From an uncultured Pelagibacteraceae bacterium (GTDB lineage Bacteria; Pseudomonadota; Alphaproteobacteria; Pelagibacterales; Pelagibacteraceae), in the NCBI GenBank assembly GCA_902598485.1, contig CACKBU010000008.1:1-37535 (forward strand): a stretch of 37,535 nt of DNA, in the 5' to 3' direction. Within the stretch, counting starts at the first letter, position 1, and every line of letters begins with the position of its first letter. Position numbers and translations under genes: made by a program. A model generated the notes under the pieces. That model saw nothing but the letters and a program-made list of their open reading frames with translations, made no database searches and was not told the DNA's origin. Shown here piece by piece: positions 17,242-24,757 of this stretch.

Positions 17242-18666
17242 TTATTTTTTTAATCTTAATTTAAAATATGAAAAAATAACAATATATAACATTCTCAAGC
17301 CATTAGATAAAAGAGATGTCATTTTAGTTTTTCCCTCTTGTCTCTCAAAATAAGTAACAGGAACTTCGATTATTTTTAAGTTATTTTTATATGCACCTAT
17401 TAATAAATCAAAATCTCCCCATAAATCTTTAATACCCCATTTAGAATTGTCATTTTTTATATTTTCCCAATTCTTTTTGTAAAAAATTTTAGTTCCACAC
17501 AATGTATCGGTGATTTTTTTTTTAAAAAGAATACTAAACAAGCTAGCAAAGAAACTATTTCCAATAAAATTAAATAATTTCATTGCACCATCTTTTTGAG
17601 GATAGATCATTCTTGTACAATTGATAAAATCAGCGTTAGTTTTTTTTAAAATTTCTAATGAAAATTCAACATCTTTAAAACTTACAGTTAAATCTGCATC
17701 ATAGATAACGATTATATCTCCAGAAGCATTATCAATTCCTTTATAAACATTTTCAGATTTGCATATACCTGGCCCTAGATATTTTATAATTTTATTACTT
17801 GAGAGTTTTTTTGCTAATTTATCTATTTCTTCATTTGTTCCATCATTTGAATTATCATCTCCAAATAAATATTCATAATTTGGATTAGCTGATTTTATTT
17901 CTTTTTCAAAAAAACCAATATTATTTTTTTCATTTTTACAAGGAATTATAAATGAAACATTTAAGTTATTTATAGTATCAGGTTTTTTTTTAATTTTTTT
18001 TAAAATTGTTAAATTGTTAACACAAAATAAATTTAATATCGGTAACCGAAATATTCTATTTATAAAATTTGTAAAAAATGGAATATAAATTGGTAATGCA
18101 ATAATTTTTTCGTTTCTAATAATTTCTAGATTACAACTTGAGTAAAGATTTTGTAAGTATGATGAAGGTAAAAAATTGTTTTTAACGGGTGAAAATTTGA
18201 AAAAATATTTTAAAATCTTAGTTAAAATCAACCAAAACATATTTTTAGAAAAAATTATAATTTTTGCGTCGTCATCTATAAGTTTAGAAAGTTCTAGCAA
18301 ATTAGATGCAGGATTTATTTGATGCTCAATATCTGATATTATAATTGTATCACATTCATTAATTTTTTTTTCATCTATCTCATCTACGTATTTTGATTTT
18401 TCATTATAATTAATTTTATATTTTTCAGATATTTCTTTTATGTAAATTTTATTTGATTTAATATTTTTACTGATAATAGAGTTTCCAGCACAAAACATAA
18501 ATACACTTTTTGAATTGTCTATACAATTATTTATAAAACTTGAAATTTCATTGAATAAAAATTTTTTCTTATTAATAAATTCTATTCTTTTATAGAAAAA
18601 AGATTTAAAAAATAAAATACTTGAGTTTAAATAATAGTTATTATCTTGAAGTTTTGAGATTTTCAT
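17242..18666 (-). CDS. Fusion: N-terminal methyltransferase-like domain and C-terminal dolichyl-phosphate-type GT2
   Basis: A 474-residue two-domain protein. Residues 1-225 look like a degraded class I methyltransferase: a weak motif I in SVFMFCAGNSIISKN, then TIIISDIEHQINPASNLLELSKLI and DDDAKIIIFSKN, matching the post-I/IV pattern of Methyltransf_11 proteins. Residues 232-474 are a GT2 domain of the DPM1/polyprenyl-phosphate mannosyltransferase type: VSFIIPCKNEKNN, YLFGDDNSNDGTNEE, VIYDADL (D-A-D) and an acceptor region RMIYPQKDGAM followed by GTKIFYKK. No C-terminal membrane helices are present. The N-terminal domain lacks a clear glycine motif, so it may not bind SAM. The first gene of the - strand pair 18666-16453. 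Confidence 0.75.
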   Translation of the reverse strand: MKISKLQDNNYYLNSSILFFKSFFYKRIEFINKKKFLFNEISSFINNCIDNSKSVFMFCAGNSIISKNIKSNKIYIKEISEKYKINYNEKSKYVDEIDEKKINECDTIIISDIEHQINPASNLLELSKLIDDDAKIIIFSKNMFWLILTKILKYFFKFSPVKNNFLPSSYLQNLYSSCNLEIIRNEKIIALPIYIPFFTNFINRIFRLPILNLFCVNNLTILKKIKKKPDTINNLNVSFIIPCKNEKNNIGFFEKEIKSANPNYEYLFGDDNSNDGTNEEIDKLAKKLSSNKIIKYLGPGICKSENVYKGIDNASGDIIVIYDADLTVSFKDVEFSLEILKKTNADFINCTRMIYPQKDGAMKLFNFIGNSFFASLFSILFKKKITDTLCGTKIFYKKNWENIKNDNSKWGIKDLWGDFDLLIGAYKNNLKIIEVPVTYFERQEGKTKMTSLLSNGLRMLYIVIFSYFKLRLKK

Positions 18667-18768
18667 AAGTAAGAATTTTAATTAAAATATTTAAATAAAT
18701 ATATATTTTTTAATGAATTCATATATATAGATTAAACTTATTCAATAGCAAAAAGTTGTTTTAAAAGA
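18667..18768. promoter_or_regulatory. Divergent intergenic region between the fusion GT gene and the epimerase
   Basis: A 102-base, almost pure AT spacer lying between two divergent start codons, so it should contain promoters for both directions. It includes the perfect palindrome ATGAATTCAT (18713-18722) inside runs of alternating TA. TATA-like -10 elements can be placed in either direction, but the composition makes any individual -10/-35 assignment unreliable. No stem-loop or known riboswitch is visible. Confidence 0.3.
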
Positions 18769-19650
18769 ATGAAAAAATATATAATTGTTACTGGTGGAGC
18801 TGGTTTCATAGGTTCTAATCTTATTAAAAAAATAATAAGAGATACAAATTTTAAAATAATAAGTATTGATAATTATTCAACTGGTAAAAAAAAAAATCAT
18901 ATCATTAACAGTAGAGTAAAATATTTTAAATCAGATACTAAAAAAATTTCTATTATTCTGTACAAATATAAAGATAAAATAAACTCTGTTTTTCACTTTG
19001 GTGAATTTGCAAGAATATATCAAAGTTTTTTGAAAATGAATGAATGTATTGAATCAAACACAATTGGAACAAATGCTGTATTTAATTTTTGCTTAAAAAA
19101 TAAAATAAAATTAATTTATTCTGCAACTTCAGCTTCTATAGGTAATAAAGGATTGGATAAAAATCTATCTCCATATGCCTTTACAAAATCAAAAAATTTA
19201 GAAATGTTGGAAAATTTAAAAAAATGGTTTAATTTTAAATTTGAAATAATTTATTTTTACAATGTTTATGGACCAGGACAAATAAGCTCTGGCTCCATGG
19301 CAACAGTTATTGGTATCTTTGAAGAACAATTCAAAAAAAATAAACCCTTAACTGTAGTTAAGCCTGGAACTCAATCGAGAAGATTTACCCATGTTCAAGA
19401 TACCGTCGACGCTTGTGTTAAAGCATGGAAAATAAACAAGTGTAGACATTATAGTATTTCAAACAAAAAAAGTTATACCATTATTCAGGTTGCGAAAATG
19501 TTCAATACTAAAATTAAGTATTTACCATCTAGACGTGGTGAAAGATATGCGTCAGCTTTAACTAATATGTATTTATCTAATAAAGTATATAAATTATTTG
19601 GCCAAATTCATCTAAAGAATTATATAAATAGAATAGTTATTGATAGTTAA
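18769..19650 (+). CDS. NAD-dependent nucleotide-sugar epimerase (GalE-like)
   Basis: A 293-residue extended SDR. The Rossmann motif GGAGFIG is at 9-15, followed by the acidic strand IISIDNYSTGKK. The catalytic Tyr-Lys pair sits in SPYAFTK (Tyr136, Lys140), with the upstream Ser/Thr stretch YSATSASIG, then YFYNVYGPGQ. The usual 'HLAA' after strand 4 is replaced by HFGEFARIYQSF, an atypical variant. At 293 residues it is a little shorter than GalE (about 330). It is the last protein gene of the glycan island, 51 bases before the 5S rRNA gene. Epimerase versus dehydratase activity cannot be separated by eye. Confidence 0.8.
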   Translation: MKKYIIVTGGAGFIGSNLIKKIIRDTNFKIISIDNYSTGKKKNHIINSRVKYFKSDTKKISIILYKYKDKINSVFHFGEFARIYQSFLKMNECIESNTIGTNAVFNFCLKNKIKLIYSATSASIGNKGLDKNLSPYAFTKSKNLEMLENLKKWFNFKFEIIYFYNVYGPGQISSGSMATVIGIFEEQFKKNKPLTVVKPGTQSRRFTHVQDTVDACVKAWKINKCRHYSISNKKSYTIIQVAKMFNTKIKYLPSRRGERYASALTNMYLSNKVYKLFGQIHLKNYINRIVIDS

Positions 19651-19668
19651 ATCTGTGTTATTTCATTG

Positions 19669-19696
19669 TTTACAACTTAGATTAAATAGGTATAAC
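19669..19696 (+). promoter_or_regulatory. Candidate promoter of the lone 5S rRNA gene
   Basis: TTTACA (19669-19674) and TATAAC (19691-19696) are separated by 16 bases, a fair sigma-70-like match. The start would be expected at about 19702-19703, which coincides with the first paired base of the 5S terminal helix. This would let the orphan 5S gene start at or next to its mature 5' end. Read-through from the epimerase gene is an alternative source of transcript. Confidence 0.4.
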
Positions 19697-19730
19697 ACTA
19701 TCGCCGGTGATTATTGCGGTGGTGTTATAC
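19690..19730. repeat. Perfect 9-bp inverted repeat spanning the 5S promoter and 5S 5' part
   Basis: GTATAACAC (19690-19698) and GTGTTATAC (19722-19730) are exact inverse complements separated by 23 bases. The left arm contains the candidate -10 element; the right arm is inside the 5S gene. In a transcript starting upstream, the two arms could pair and compete with normal 5S folding, or present a processing hairpin. Chance cannot be excluded in AT-rich DNA, although these arms are not homopolymeric. Confidence 0.45.
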
Positions 19731-19817
19731 CCGATCCCATTCCGAACTCGGAAGTCAAGCCCTCCTGCGCCGATGGTACTTTGTCTTAAGACATGGAAGA
19801 GTAGGACATCGCCGGCA
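19702..19817 (+). rRNA. rrf: 5S ribosomal RNA
   Basis: The sequence carries the bacterial 5S core, including CCGAACTCGGAAGTCAAG and GCGCCGATGGTACT, then CTTAAGACATGGAAGAGTAG. The terminal helix pairs 19703-19710 (GCCGGTGA) with 19809-19816 (TCGCCGGC). The length of about 116 bases is normal. No 16S or 23S lies within the 19.7 kb upstream. The gene stands alone at the edge of the glycan island, as known for SAR11 chromosomes where a hypervariable region separates 23S from 5S. An open frame crossing it (19714-19824) is an artefact of readable RNA sequence, not protein. Exact ends are uncertain by one or two bases. Confidence 0.95.
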
Positions 19818-19824
19818 TAAAATT

Positions 19825-19950
19825 ATGAAAATTAAAAGCTCACTAAAATCAATCAAAAAAAGAGACCTCAATTCTAAATTAGTTAGGAGGAGAGGAAGAG
19901 TTTACATAATTAATAAAACTAATCCAAAATTCAAAGCAAGACAAAAATAA
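19825..19950 (+). CDS. rpmJ: 50S ribosomal protein bL36
   Basis: A 41-residue basic protein beginning [14 protein letters not shown] and containing [20 protein letters not shown], which matches the C-minus (zinc-ligand-free) alphaproteobacterial bL36. The correct start is the ATG at 19825. A longer open frame beginning at 19714 would translate the 5S rRNA and should be discarded. The start lies about 7 bases after the 5S 3' end, with no room for an independent promoter or Shine-Dalgarno element. The message is therefore probably cut from, or carried on, the 5S transcript. bL36 is part of the large ribosomal subunit. Confidence 0.93.
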   Translation: MKIKSSLKSIKKRDLNSKLVRRRGRVYIINKTNPKFKARQK

Positions 19951-19955
19951 TTTTT

Positions 19956-20066
19956 ATGGATAATGAAAACCATAAAAACACTTGGAATAATTTTACTAAA
20001 TTTGTTTTGTGGGGAACTGTCGCAGTAATCTCGGTTTTAGTTTTAATGGCAATATTTCTTTTATAG
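19956..20066 (+). CDS. aa3-type cytochrome c oxidase subunit IV-like small membrane protein
   Basis: A 36-residue protein. A short polar N-terminus (MDNENHKNTWNNFTKF) is followed by one membrane helix (VLWGTVAVISVLVLMAIFLL). The W-x2-F-x3-V-x-WGT pattern and the position just upstream of pntA match the alphaproteobacterial aa3-oxidase subunit IV domain family (COX4_pro_2). Those peptides pack on the outside of the aa3 oxidase complex. It starts 5 bases after the rpmJ stop and ends 20 bases before pntA. Small size makes the family call moderate, but coding is well supported by composition and context. Confidence 0.75.
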   Translation: MDNENHKNTWNNFTKFVLWGTVAVISVLVLMAIFLL

Positions 20067-20086
20067 TATTTTAGTTTATTTTTATT

Positions 20087-21175
20087 ATGAATTTAGCTTC
20101 AATTTCAGAAAATCGAGATATTGAAAAGCGAGTAGCGATTACTCCAGAAATTGCAAAAAAATATATTAGTTTAGGATTTAATTTAACTTTACCAAATAAT
20201 TATGGAACTTACTTAGGCTTTACCGACGAAGAATATAAAAATTTAGGAGTTAATTTTTCAGATAATGAGGAAGAAATAGTTAAAAATTCTGAGATTATTA
20301 TTCAATTAGGATTACCTGTTAAGGAAAAATTATCATTATTTAAGGAGAATCAAACTTTAATTGGCTCATTAAACGCTTTTGTAAACAAAGAAAAATTAGA
20401 TAACTTAAAGTCAAAGAAAATTAATTGTTTTTCCTTAGAGTTGCTTCCAAGAATTACAAGAGCACAATCAATGGATATTTTATCATCACAAGCTAATCTT
20501 GCTGGTTACAAAGCCGTCGTAGAAGCTTTCCAAGTTTATGAAAGAGCAATTCCGATGATGATGACTGCAGCAGGAACAATTCCTGCAGCAAAAGTATTAG
20601 TAGTTGGAGCTGGAGTTGCCGGATTACAAGCTATTGCAACTGCTAAAAGAATGGGAGCAGTAGTATTTGCAACAGATGTAAGGATGGCCTCAAAAGAACA
20701 AGTTGAGAGTTTAGGAGGAAAATTTCTTACAGTTGAAGGATCCGAGAATTTAGAAACTGAGGGTGGTTATGCAAAAGAGGCGTCAGATGAATTTAAAAAA
20801 AAACAAGAAGAACTACTCTCAGAAACATTAAAAAAAATTGATATAATAATATGCACTGCTTTAATCCCAGGTAAAGAAGCTCCAAAGATAATTAAAGACG
20901 AAATGTTTAAAAATTTACAACCAGGTTCAGTCATTTATGATTTAGCAGCAATTCAAGGAGGAAATACAGTATTTACTGAGGTTGATAAAATTATTGAAAA
21001 AAATGGTGTTAAAATTTTAGGTGAAGCAAATATATTAAATAAATTACCTGTATCAGCTTCTAATTTATATGCTAAAAATGTATTTAATTTTATCTCTAAT
21101 TTATATGATAAAGAAAATAAGAAGTTAAACATTAATTTAGATGATGAAATAATAGAGAAAACACTTATCAAGTAG
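20087..21175 (+). CDS. pntAA: NAD(P) transhydrogenase alpha subunit, part 1 (NAD-binding domain I)
   Basis: A 362-residue soluble domain I of the proton-translocating transhydrogenase. It begins with the AlaDH/PNT N-terminal domain (NRDIEKRVAITPEIAKKY, the RVA-x-TP signature). The NAD-binding domain has VLVVGAGVAGLQAIATAKRMG (about 168-188) with the acidic FATDVR after the second strand, and the mobile-loop region is close to 225-240. It catalyses hydride transfer from NADH to the PntB-bound NADP+, driven by proton motive force. The alpha subunit is split into two genes, as usual in alphaproteobacteria. The second part follows after 4 bases. Confidence 0.95.
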   Translation: MNLASISENRDIEKRVAITPEIAKKYISLGFNLTLPNNYGTYLGFTDEEYKNLGVNFSDNEEEIVKNSEIIIQLGLPVKEKLSLFKENQTLIGSLNAFVNKEKLDNLKSKKINCFSLELLPRITRAQSMDILSSQANLAGYKAVVEAFQVYERAIPMMMTAAGTIPAAKVLVVGAGVAGLQAIATAKRMGAVVFATDVRMASKEQVESLGGKFLTVEGSENLETEGGYAKEASDEFKKKQEELLSETLKKIDIIICTALIPGKEAPKIIKDEMFKNLQPGSVIYDLAAIQGGNTVFTEVDKIIEKNGVKILGEANILNKLPVSASNLYAKNVFNFISNLYDKENKKLNINLDDEIIEKTLIK

Positions 21176-21179
21176 AATT

Positions 21180-21488
21180 ATGGAAATAGACCCTTTTATA
21201 TTCAGATTAAGTATATTTATATTGTCAATATTTGTTGGTTACTATGTTGTATGGAGTGTAACACCTTCTTTACACACTCCTTTAATGTCAGTTACGAATG
21301 CAATTTCTTCAGTAATCATTGTAGGTGCGATTATTGCAGCTTTGTCTGGAGGTGATGGAGTAGTTTTTTCATCATCGAGTATTTATGGATTTTTAGCAAT
21401 TATTTTAGCAGCTGTTAATATTTTTGGTGGATTTTTAGTCACTCAAAGAATGCTAGCAATGTATAAAAAAAAGAAAAAGGATAAATAA
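21180..21488 (+). CDS. pntAB: NAD(P) transhydrogenase alpha subunit, part 2 (membrane domain)
   Basis: A 102-residue membrane protein with three hydrophobic helices. It includes YYVVWSVTPSLHTPLMSVTN, the conserved His/Asn proton-channel region, and ends in a Lys-rich cytoplasmic tail (YKKKKKDK). This is the membrane part that in E. coli is fused to the C-terminus of PntA. It lies 4 bases after pntA part 1 and 3 bases before pntB, so the complex is made from one message. Confidence 0.95.
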   Translation: MEIDPFIFRLSIFILSIFVGYYVVWSVTPSLHTPLMSVTNAISSVIIVGAIIAALSGGDGVVFSSSSIYGFLAIILAAVNIFGGFLVTQRMLAMYKKKKKDK

Positions 21489-21491
21489 TTA

Positions 21492-22886
21492 ATGTCTGCA
21501 AATCTATCTGCAATTTTATATTTAGTATCTGGAGTATTATTTATTTTAGCTTTAAGAGGCTTGTCCTCTCCTGAAACTTCGAGACAAGGAAATTTATTTG
21601 GAATTATTGGAATGGTTATTGCTGTAACAGTTACATTTTTGTCAGTTGGTAATTTTAGTTCTGGATTTGTCTATGTTTTAATATTTTTAGCTATTGGTGG
21701 AAGTCTTGGAGCTTTTATAGCGTATCGCATCCCAATGACTGCAATGCCAGAATTAGTTGCAGGCTTTCATAGTTTAGTTGGTTTAGCAGCTGTATTTGTA
21801 GCAATCTCTGCATTTATTAATCCATCTGCATTTAATCTTGGAATACCTGGAAATATCAAACTTGCAAGTTTAATAGAAATGGCAATTGGAGCAGCAGTTG
21901 GTGCAATCACTTTCTCTGGATCTGTTATAGCATTCTTAAAATTACAAGGAATAATGTCAGGTGCTCCAATAACTTTCAAAGGCCAACATTTATTAAATGC
22001 ATTGTTGTTAGTTTTGATTGTAATTTTAACTATATATCTTTGTTCAACACAATCATCTAATTTATTTTGGATATTAATTGCAATTTCTTTTTTAATTGGA
22101 TTTTTAATTATTATTCCAATTGGTGGTGCAGATATGCCAGTTGTAATTTCAATGTTAAATTCTTATTCAGGTTGGGCCGCAGCTGGAATTGGATTTACTT
22201 TGGAAAATACAGCTTTAATTATTACAGGAGCATTGGTTGGATCATCTGGTGCAATACTTTCATATATAATGTGTAAAGGAATGAATAGATCTTTCTTTAA
22301 TGTTATTTTAGGTGGTTTTGGAGCTACAGACCAAACTTCTGGAAGTCAAAATAAAGAACAAAGACCAGTAAAAAGTGGTAATGCAGATGATGCGGCCTTT
22401 TTAATGAAAAATGCATCATCAGTTATAATTGTTCCAGGGTATGGAATGGCAGTGGCACAAGCACAACATGCTTTAAGAGAAATGGTGGATACATTAAAGA
22501 AAAACGATATCAAAGTATCATATGCTATTCATCCAGTTGCAGGACGTATGCCTGGTCATATGAATGTTTTGTTGGCTGAAGCTAATGTCCCATATGATGA
22601 AGTGTTTGAATTGGAAGAAATAAATAATGATTTTGCAAATGCAGATGTTGCATTTGTAATCGGTGCAAATGATGTTACTAACCCTGTAGCAAAAACAGAT
22701 CCTCAAAGCCCAATTTATGGAATGCCAGTTCTAGACGTGGAAAAATGTAAATCTGTGCTATTTGTAAAAAGAAGTTTATCTCCTGGATATGCAGGAATAG
22801 ATAACGATTTATTCTATAAAGAAAACACTTTAATGCTTTTTGCAGATGCAAAAAAAATGACAGAGGATATTACAAAGAATTTGTAG
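21492..22886 (+). CDS. pntB: NAD(P) transhydrogenase beta subunit
   Basis: A 464-residue protein. The N-terminal half has about eight or nine membrane helices with IPMTAMPELVAGFHSLVGLA, the conserved His/Ser proton-pathway region. The C-terminal domain III binds NADP: VPGYGMAVAQAQHALREM, the VAGRMPGHMNVLLAEA loop, and GANDVTNPVAKTDPQSPIYG. All domain III landmarks are intact and the length is normal. Together with the two alpha parts it makes NADPH from NADH and the proton gradient. Confidence 0.96.
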   Translation: MSANLSAILYLVSGVLFILALRGLSSPETSRQGNLFGIIGMVIAVTVTFLSVGNFSSGFVYVLIFLAIGGSLGAFIAYRIPMTAMPELVAGFHSLVGLAAVFVAISAFINPSAFNLGIPGNIKLASLIEMAIGAAVGAITFSGSVIAFLKLQGIMSGAPITFKGQHLLNALLLVLIVILTIYLCSTQSSNLFWILIAISFLIGFLIIIPIGGADMPVVISMLNSYSGWAAAGIGFTLENTALIITGALVGSSGAILSYIMCKGMNRSFFNVILGGFGATDQTSGSQNKEQRPVKSGNADDAAFLMKNASSVIIVPGYGMAVAQAQHALREMVDTLKKNDIKVSYAIHPVAGRMPGHMNVLLAEANVPYDEVFELEEINNDFANADVAFVIGANDVTNPVAKTDPQSPIYGMPVLDVEKCKSVLFVKRSLSPGYAGIDNDLFYKENTLMLFADAKKMTEDITKNL

Positions 22887-22891
22887 ATCTT

Positions 22892-23590
22892 ATGAATATA
22901 AAGATTTTTTGTGACATTGCAGACGTATCTTTAATTAAAAAATTTAATAAAAAAAAAGTTGTTAAAGGATTTACAACTAATCCAAGCCTGATGAGAAAAG
23001 CTGGTGCAAAAGACTATAAGTCATACTCTAAACAAATACTTAAGTTTTGCAAAAACAAACCAATTTCTTTTGAAGTATTTGCTGATGATCAAAAATCTAT
23101 GATTGAGCAAGGAAAAAAAATAAATACCTGGGGTAAAAATATATATGTTAAAGTTCCAGTGGTTAACTCAAAAAATAAGTTTACAGGAAATGTAATTAAA
23201 GAGCTTAATAGTGAAAATATTAAGTTGAATATAACCGCAGTTTACACTGCTAAACAAACTGCAAAAATACTTAAAGTAATAAATAAAAAAGCAAAAGTAA
23301 TAATATCAATTTTTGCTGGAAGAGCAGGAGATACTGGAAAAGATCCAATCCCTGAATTTGTCAAAAGTATAAAATTAGCAAAAAATTATAAAAATGTAGA
23401 AATCTTATGGGCTAGTGTGAGAGAACCGTATAATTATTTGCAAGCTAGACAATTGGGCTGCCATATAATTACTATTCCTCCAGCAGTAATTGAGAAAATT
23501 GAAAAATTTGGAAAAACATTCAATCAGTTAACTATAGAAACAGTTAAAGCCTTCCTTGTTGATAGCAAGAAGTCTAATTTTAAAATATAA
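22892..23590 (+). CDS. tal: Transaldolase (small FSA/TalC-type subfamily)
   Basis: A 232-residue TIM-barrel enzyme. The signature KGFTTNPSLMRKAG near 25-38 and ISFEVFADD precede the strand IYVKVPVV, which holds the Schiff-base Lys. Then ITAVYTAKQT, ISIFAGRAGDTGKDP and EILWASVREPYN follow. The short length and lack of an N-terminal extension place it with TalC/MipB-like enzymes. Some members act as transaldolase and others as fructose-6-phosphate aldolase. With transketolase on the opposite strand 6 kb away it supports the non-oxidative pentose-phosphate pathway. It is 5 bases after pntB; its stop is 6 bases from the 3' end of the convergent tRNA gene. Confidence 0.85.
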   Translation: MNIKIFCDIADVSLIKKFNKKKVVKGFTTNPSLMRKAGAKDYKSYSKQILKFCKNKPISFEVFADDQKSMIEQGKKINTWGKNIYVKVPVVNSKNKFTGNVIKELNSENIKLNITAVYTAKQTAKILKVINKKAKVIISIFAGRAGDTGKDPIPEFVKSIKLAKNYKNVEILWASVREPYNYLQARQLGCHIITIPPAVIEKIEKFGKTFNQLTIETVKAFLVDSKKSNFKI

Positions 23591-23596
23591 TTAAAT

Positions 23597-23673
<77 letters not shown>

Positions 23674-23679
23674 GTATTT

Positions 23680-23886
23680 TCAAATTCTATTTTTGAGTTT
23701 ATTTAACTTCTTAACTCTTTTTATATTTTCTTGAAGTATTCTCTTTTTCTTTTCTGATGGTTTTTCATAAGTATTCTTTAATTTAATAACTTTAAAGAAA
23801 CCATCCCTTTGAAGTTTTCTTTTTAAAACCCTCAAAGCTTGTTCAACATTATTATCTTTAACTTCTATTTTAATAACTACCTCCAA
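23680..23886 (-). CDS. rpsU: 30S ribosomal protein bS21
   Basis: A basic protein of 64-68 residues with the bS21 core VKDNNVEQALRVLKRKLQRD followed by GFF and EKPSEKKKRI. The start is uncertain. The only standard codon is TTG at 23886, but that TTG overlaps a perfect GGAGGT (23884-23879). Four bases later comes ATT (23874-23872), which aligns with the usual first Met of bS21 (Met-x-V-x-V-x-DNNV). Translation from ATT would give 64 residues. Coordinates here use the TTG. It is the penultimate gene of the long - strand block, 51 bases after trcR and 6 bases before tRNA-fMet. bS21 helps mRNA binding at initiation. Confidence 0.92.
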   Translation of the reverse strand: MEVVIKIEVKDNNVEQALRVLKRKLQRDGFFKVIKLKNTYEKPSEKKKRILQENIKRVKKLNKLKNRI

Positions 23887-23937
23887 AAAAGCGCTTCAAT
23901 AACACTTTTATAAATTTATGTCTATTAATTTTATTCA

Positions 23938-24519
23938 TTATACAGAAGCCTGGTTTGATTTATTTTGTTTTTCTTTTTCTTTTTTTTCTCTTTTTATTCT
24001 TCTTTCAGCTTTTTCAATAGCCTGAACCAAATCTTTTTGAGTGAATAAATTTAAAGCAACAGGATCTTTTGGGTTTAAATTATTATAATTCCAATAACTT
24101 TTGTTTCTAATTGATGTCACAGAATTTTTGGTAATGCCAACCAACTTGGCTATTTGAGAATCTTTTAATATATTGTGTTGTTTAATTAACCATAATGCAG
24201 AGTCAGGTTTATCTTGCCTTTTTGATAAGGGGATATATTTCTTTATTTTTTTTTCGTTATTCGAAATTTCAATATCACTACTTTTAATATTTAATGGTCT
24301 ATTTTCGTCATTTGAAGATAATTCAATTTCTTCTCTTGAAAGTTGACCAGATATAATAGGATTATATGCTTTAATACCCTTTGCAACTTCACCATCTGCA
24401 ATTCCTTGTATTTCAACTTCATGTAATTTACAAAAATCTGCAATTTGTTTGAAAGTTAATGTTGTATTTTCTACTAACCATACGGCAGTTGCCATTGGCA
24501 TTAAAGGTGCGTTTGACAT
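23938..24519 (-). CDS. trcR: DUF1013 / TrcR-type cell-cycle transcriptional regulator
   Basis: A 193-residue protein with the highly conserved N-terminus MSNAPLMPMATAVWLVENT, the LTFKQIADFCKLHEVEIQGIADGE helix pair, then KGIKAYNPI. A second related unit follows (PDSALWLIKQHNILKDSQIAKLVGITKNSV...IRNKSYWN), so the protein looks like two helix-turn-helix-like modules. The C-terminus is Lys/Glu-rich. In alphaproteobacteria this family is called TrcR, linked to CtrA-regulated cell-cycle transcription and RNA polymerase association. It begins directly at the rpmE stop. Confidence 0.88.
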   Translation of the reverse strand: MSNAPLMPMATAVWLVENTTLTFKQIADFCKLHEVEIQGIADGEVAKGIKAYNPIISGQLSREEIELSSNDENRPLNIKSSDIEISNNEKKIKKYIPLSKRQDKPDSALWLIKQHNILKDSQIAKLVGITKNSVTSIRNKSYWNYNNLNPKDPVALNLFTQKDLVQAIEKAERRIKREKKEKEKQNKSNQASV

Positions 24520-24750
24520 TTAGTTTTTTTTTTCTGATTTAAAATTTTGGAATTTTTTATTAAATTTACTAATTCTACCTTTGTCCATTAATTTTTGCTT
24601 TCCACCAGTCCAGGCTGCATGAGATTTAGGGTCTATTTCTAATTTTAATATATCACCCTCAGCACCCCAAGTTGATTTAGTTTCAAATTGAGTACCATCA
24701 GTCATTTCAACCTTAATAGTGTGGTAGTTTGGGTGTATGTCTTTTTTCAT
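24520..24750 (-). CDS. rpmE: 50S ribosomal protein bL31, Cys-less form
   Basis: A 76-residue protein starting [20 protein letters not shown], with [17 protein letters not shown] and [10 protein letters not shown]. This is the alphaproteobacterial bL31, which lacks the four zinc-binding Cys of the E. coli protein (none are present here). It starts 35 bases downstream of the inositol-phosphatase gene and abuts trcR. No Shine-Dalgarno element is visible ahead of the ATG, and a candidate promoter predicts a nearly leaderless message. Confidence 0.95.
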   Translation of the reverse strand: MKKDIHPNYHTIKVEMTDGTQFETKSTWGAEGDILKLEIDPKSHAAWTGGKQKLMDKGRISKFNKKFQNFKSEKKN

Positions 24751-24757
24751 ATCGAGA

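Noticed and set aside
1..19650. Prophage, insertion sequence or CRISPR content as the cause of island variability
   Set aside because: No transposase, integrase, phage structural gene, terminal inverted repeats or regularly spaced repeats were seen. The mosaic appears to arise by homologous exchange.
19714..19950. Apparent 78-residue protein reading through 5S rRNA into bL36
   Set aside because: The first part translates 5S rRNA. bL36 homology begins exactly at the internal ATG (19825), so the longer frame is an artefact.
22067..22706. Additional open frames inside pntB (69 residues on +, 62 residues on -)
   Set aside because: They lie entirely within an intact, conserved pntB and have unnatural compositions rich in Trp, Cys and Tyr. 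They are shadow frames.
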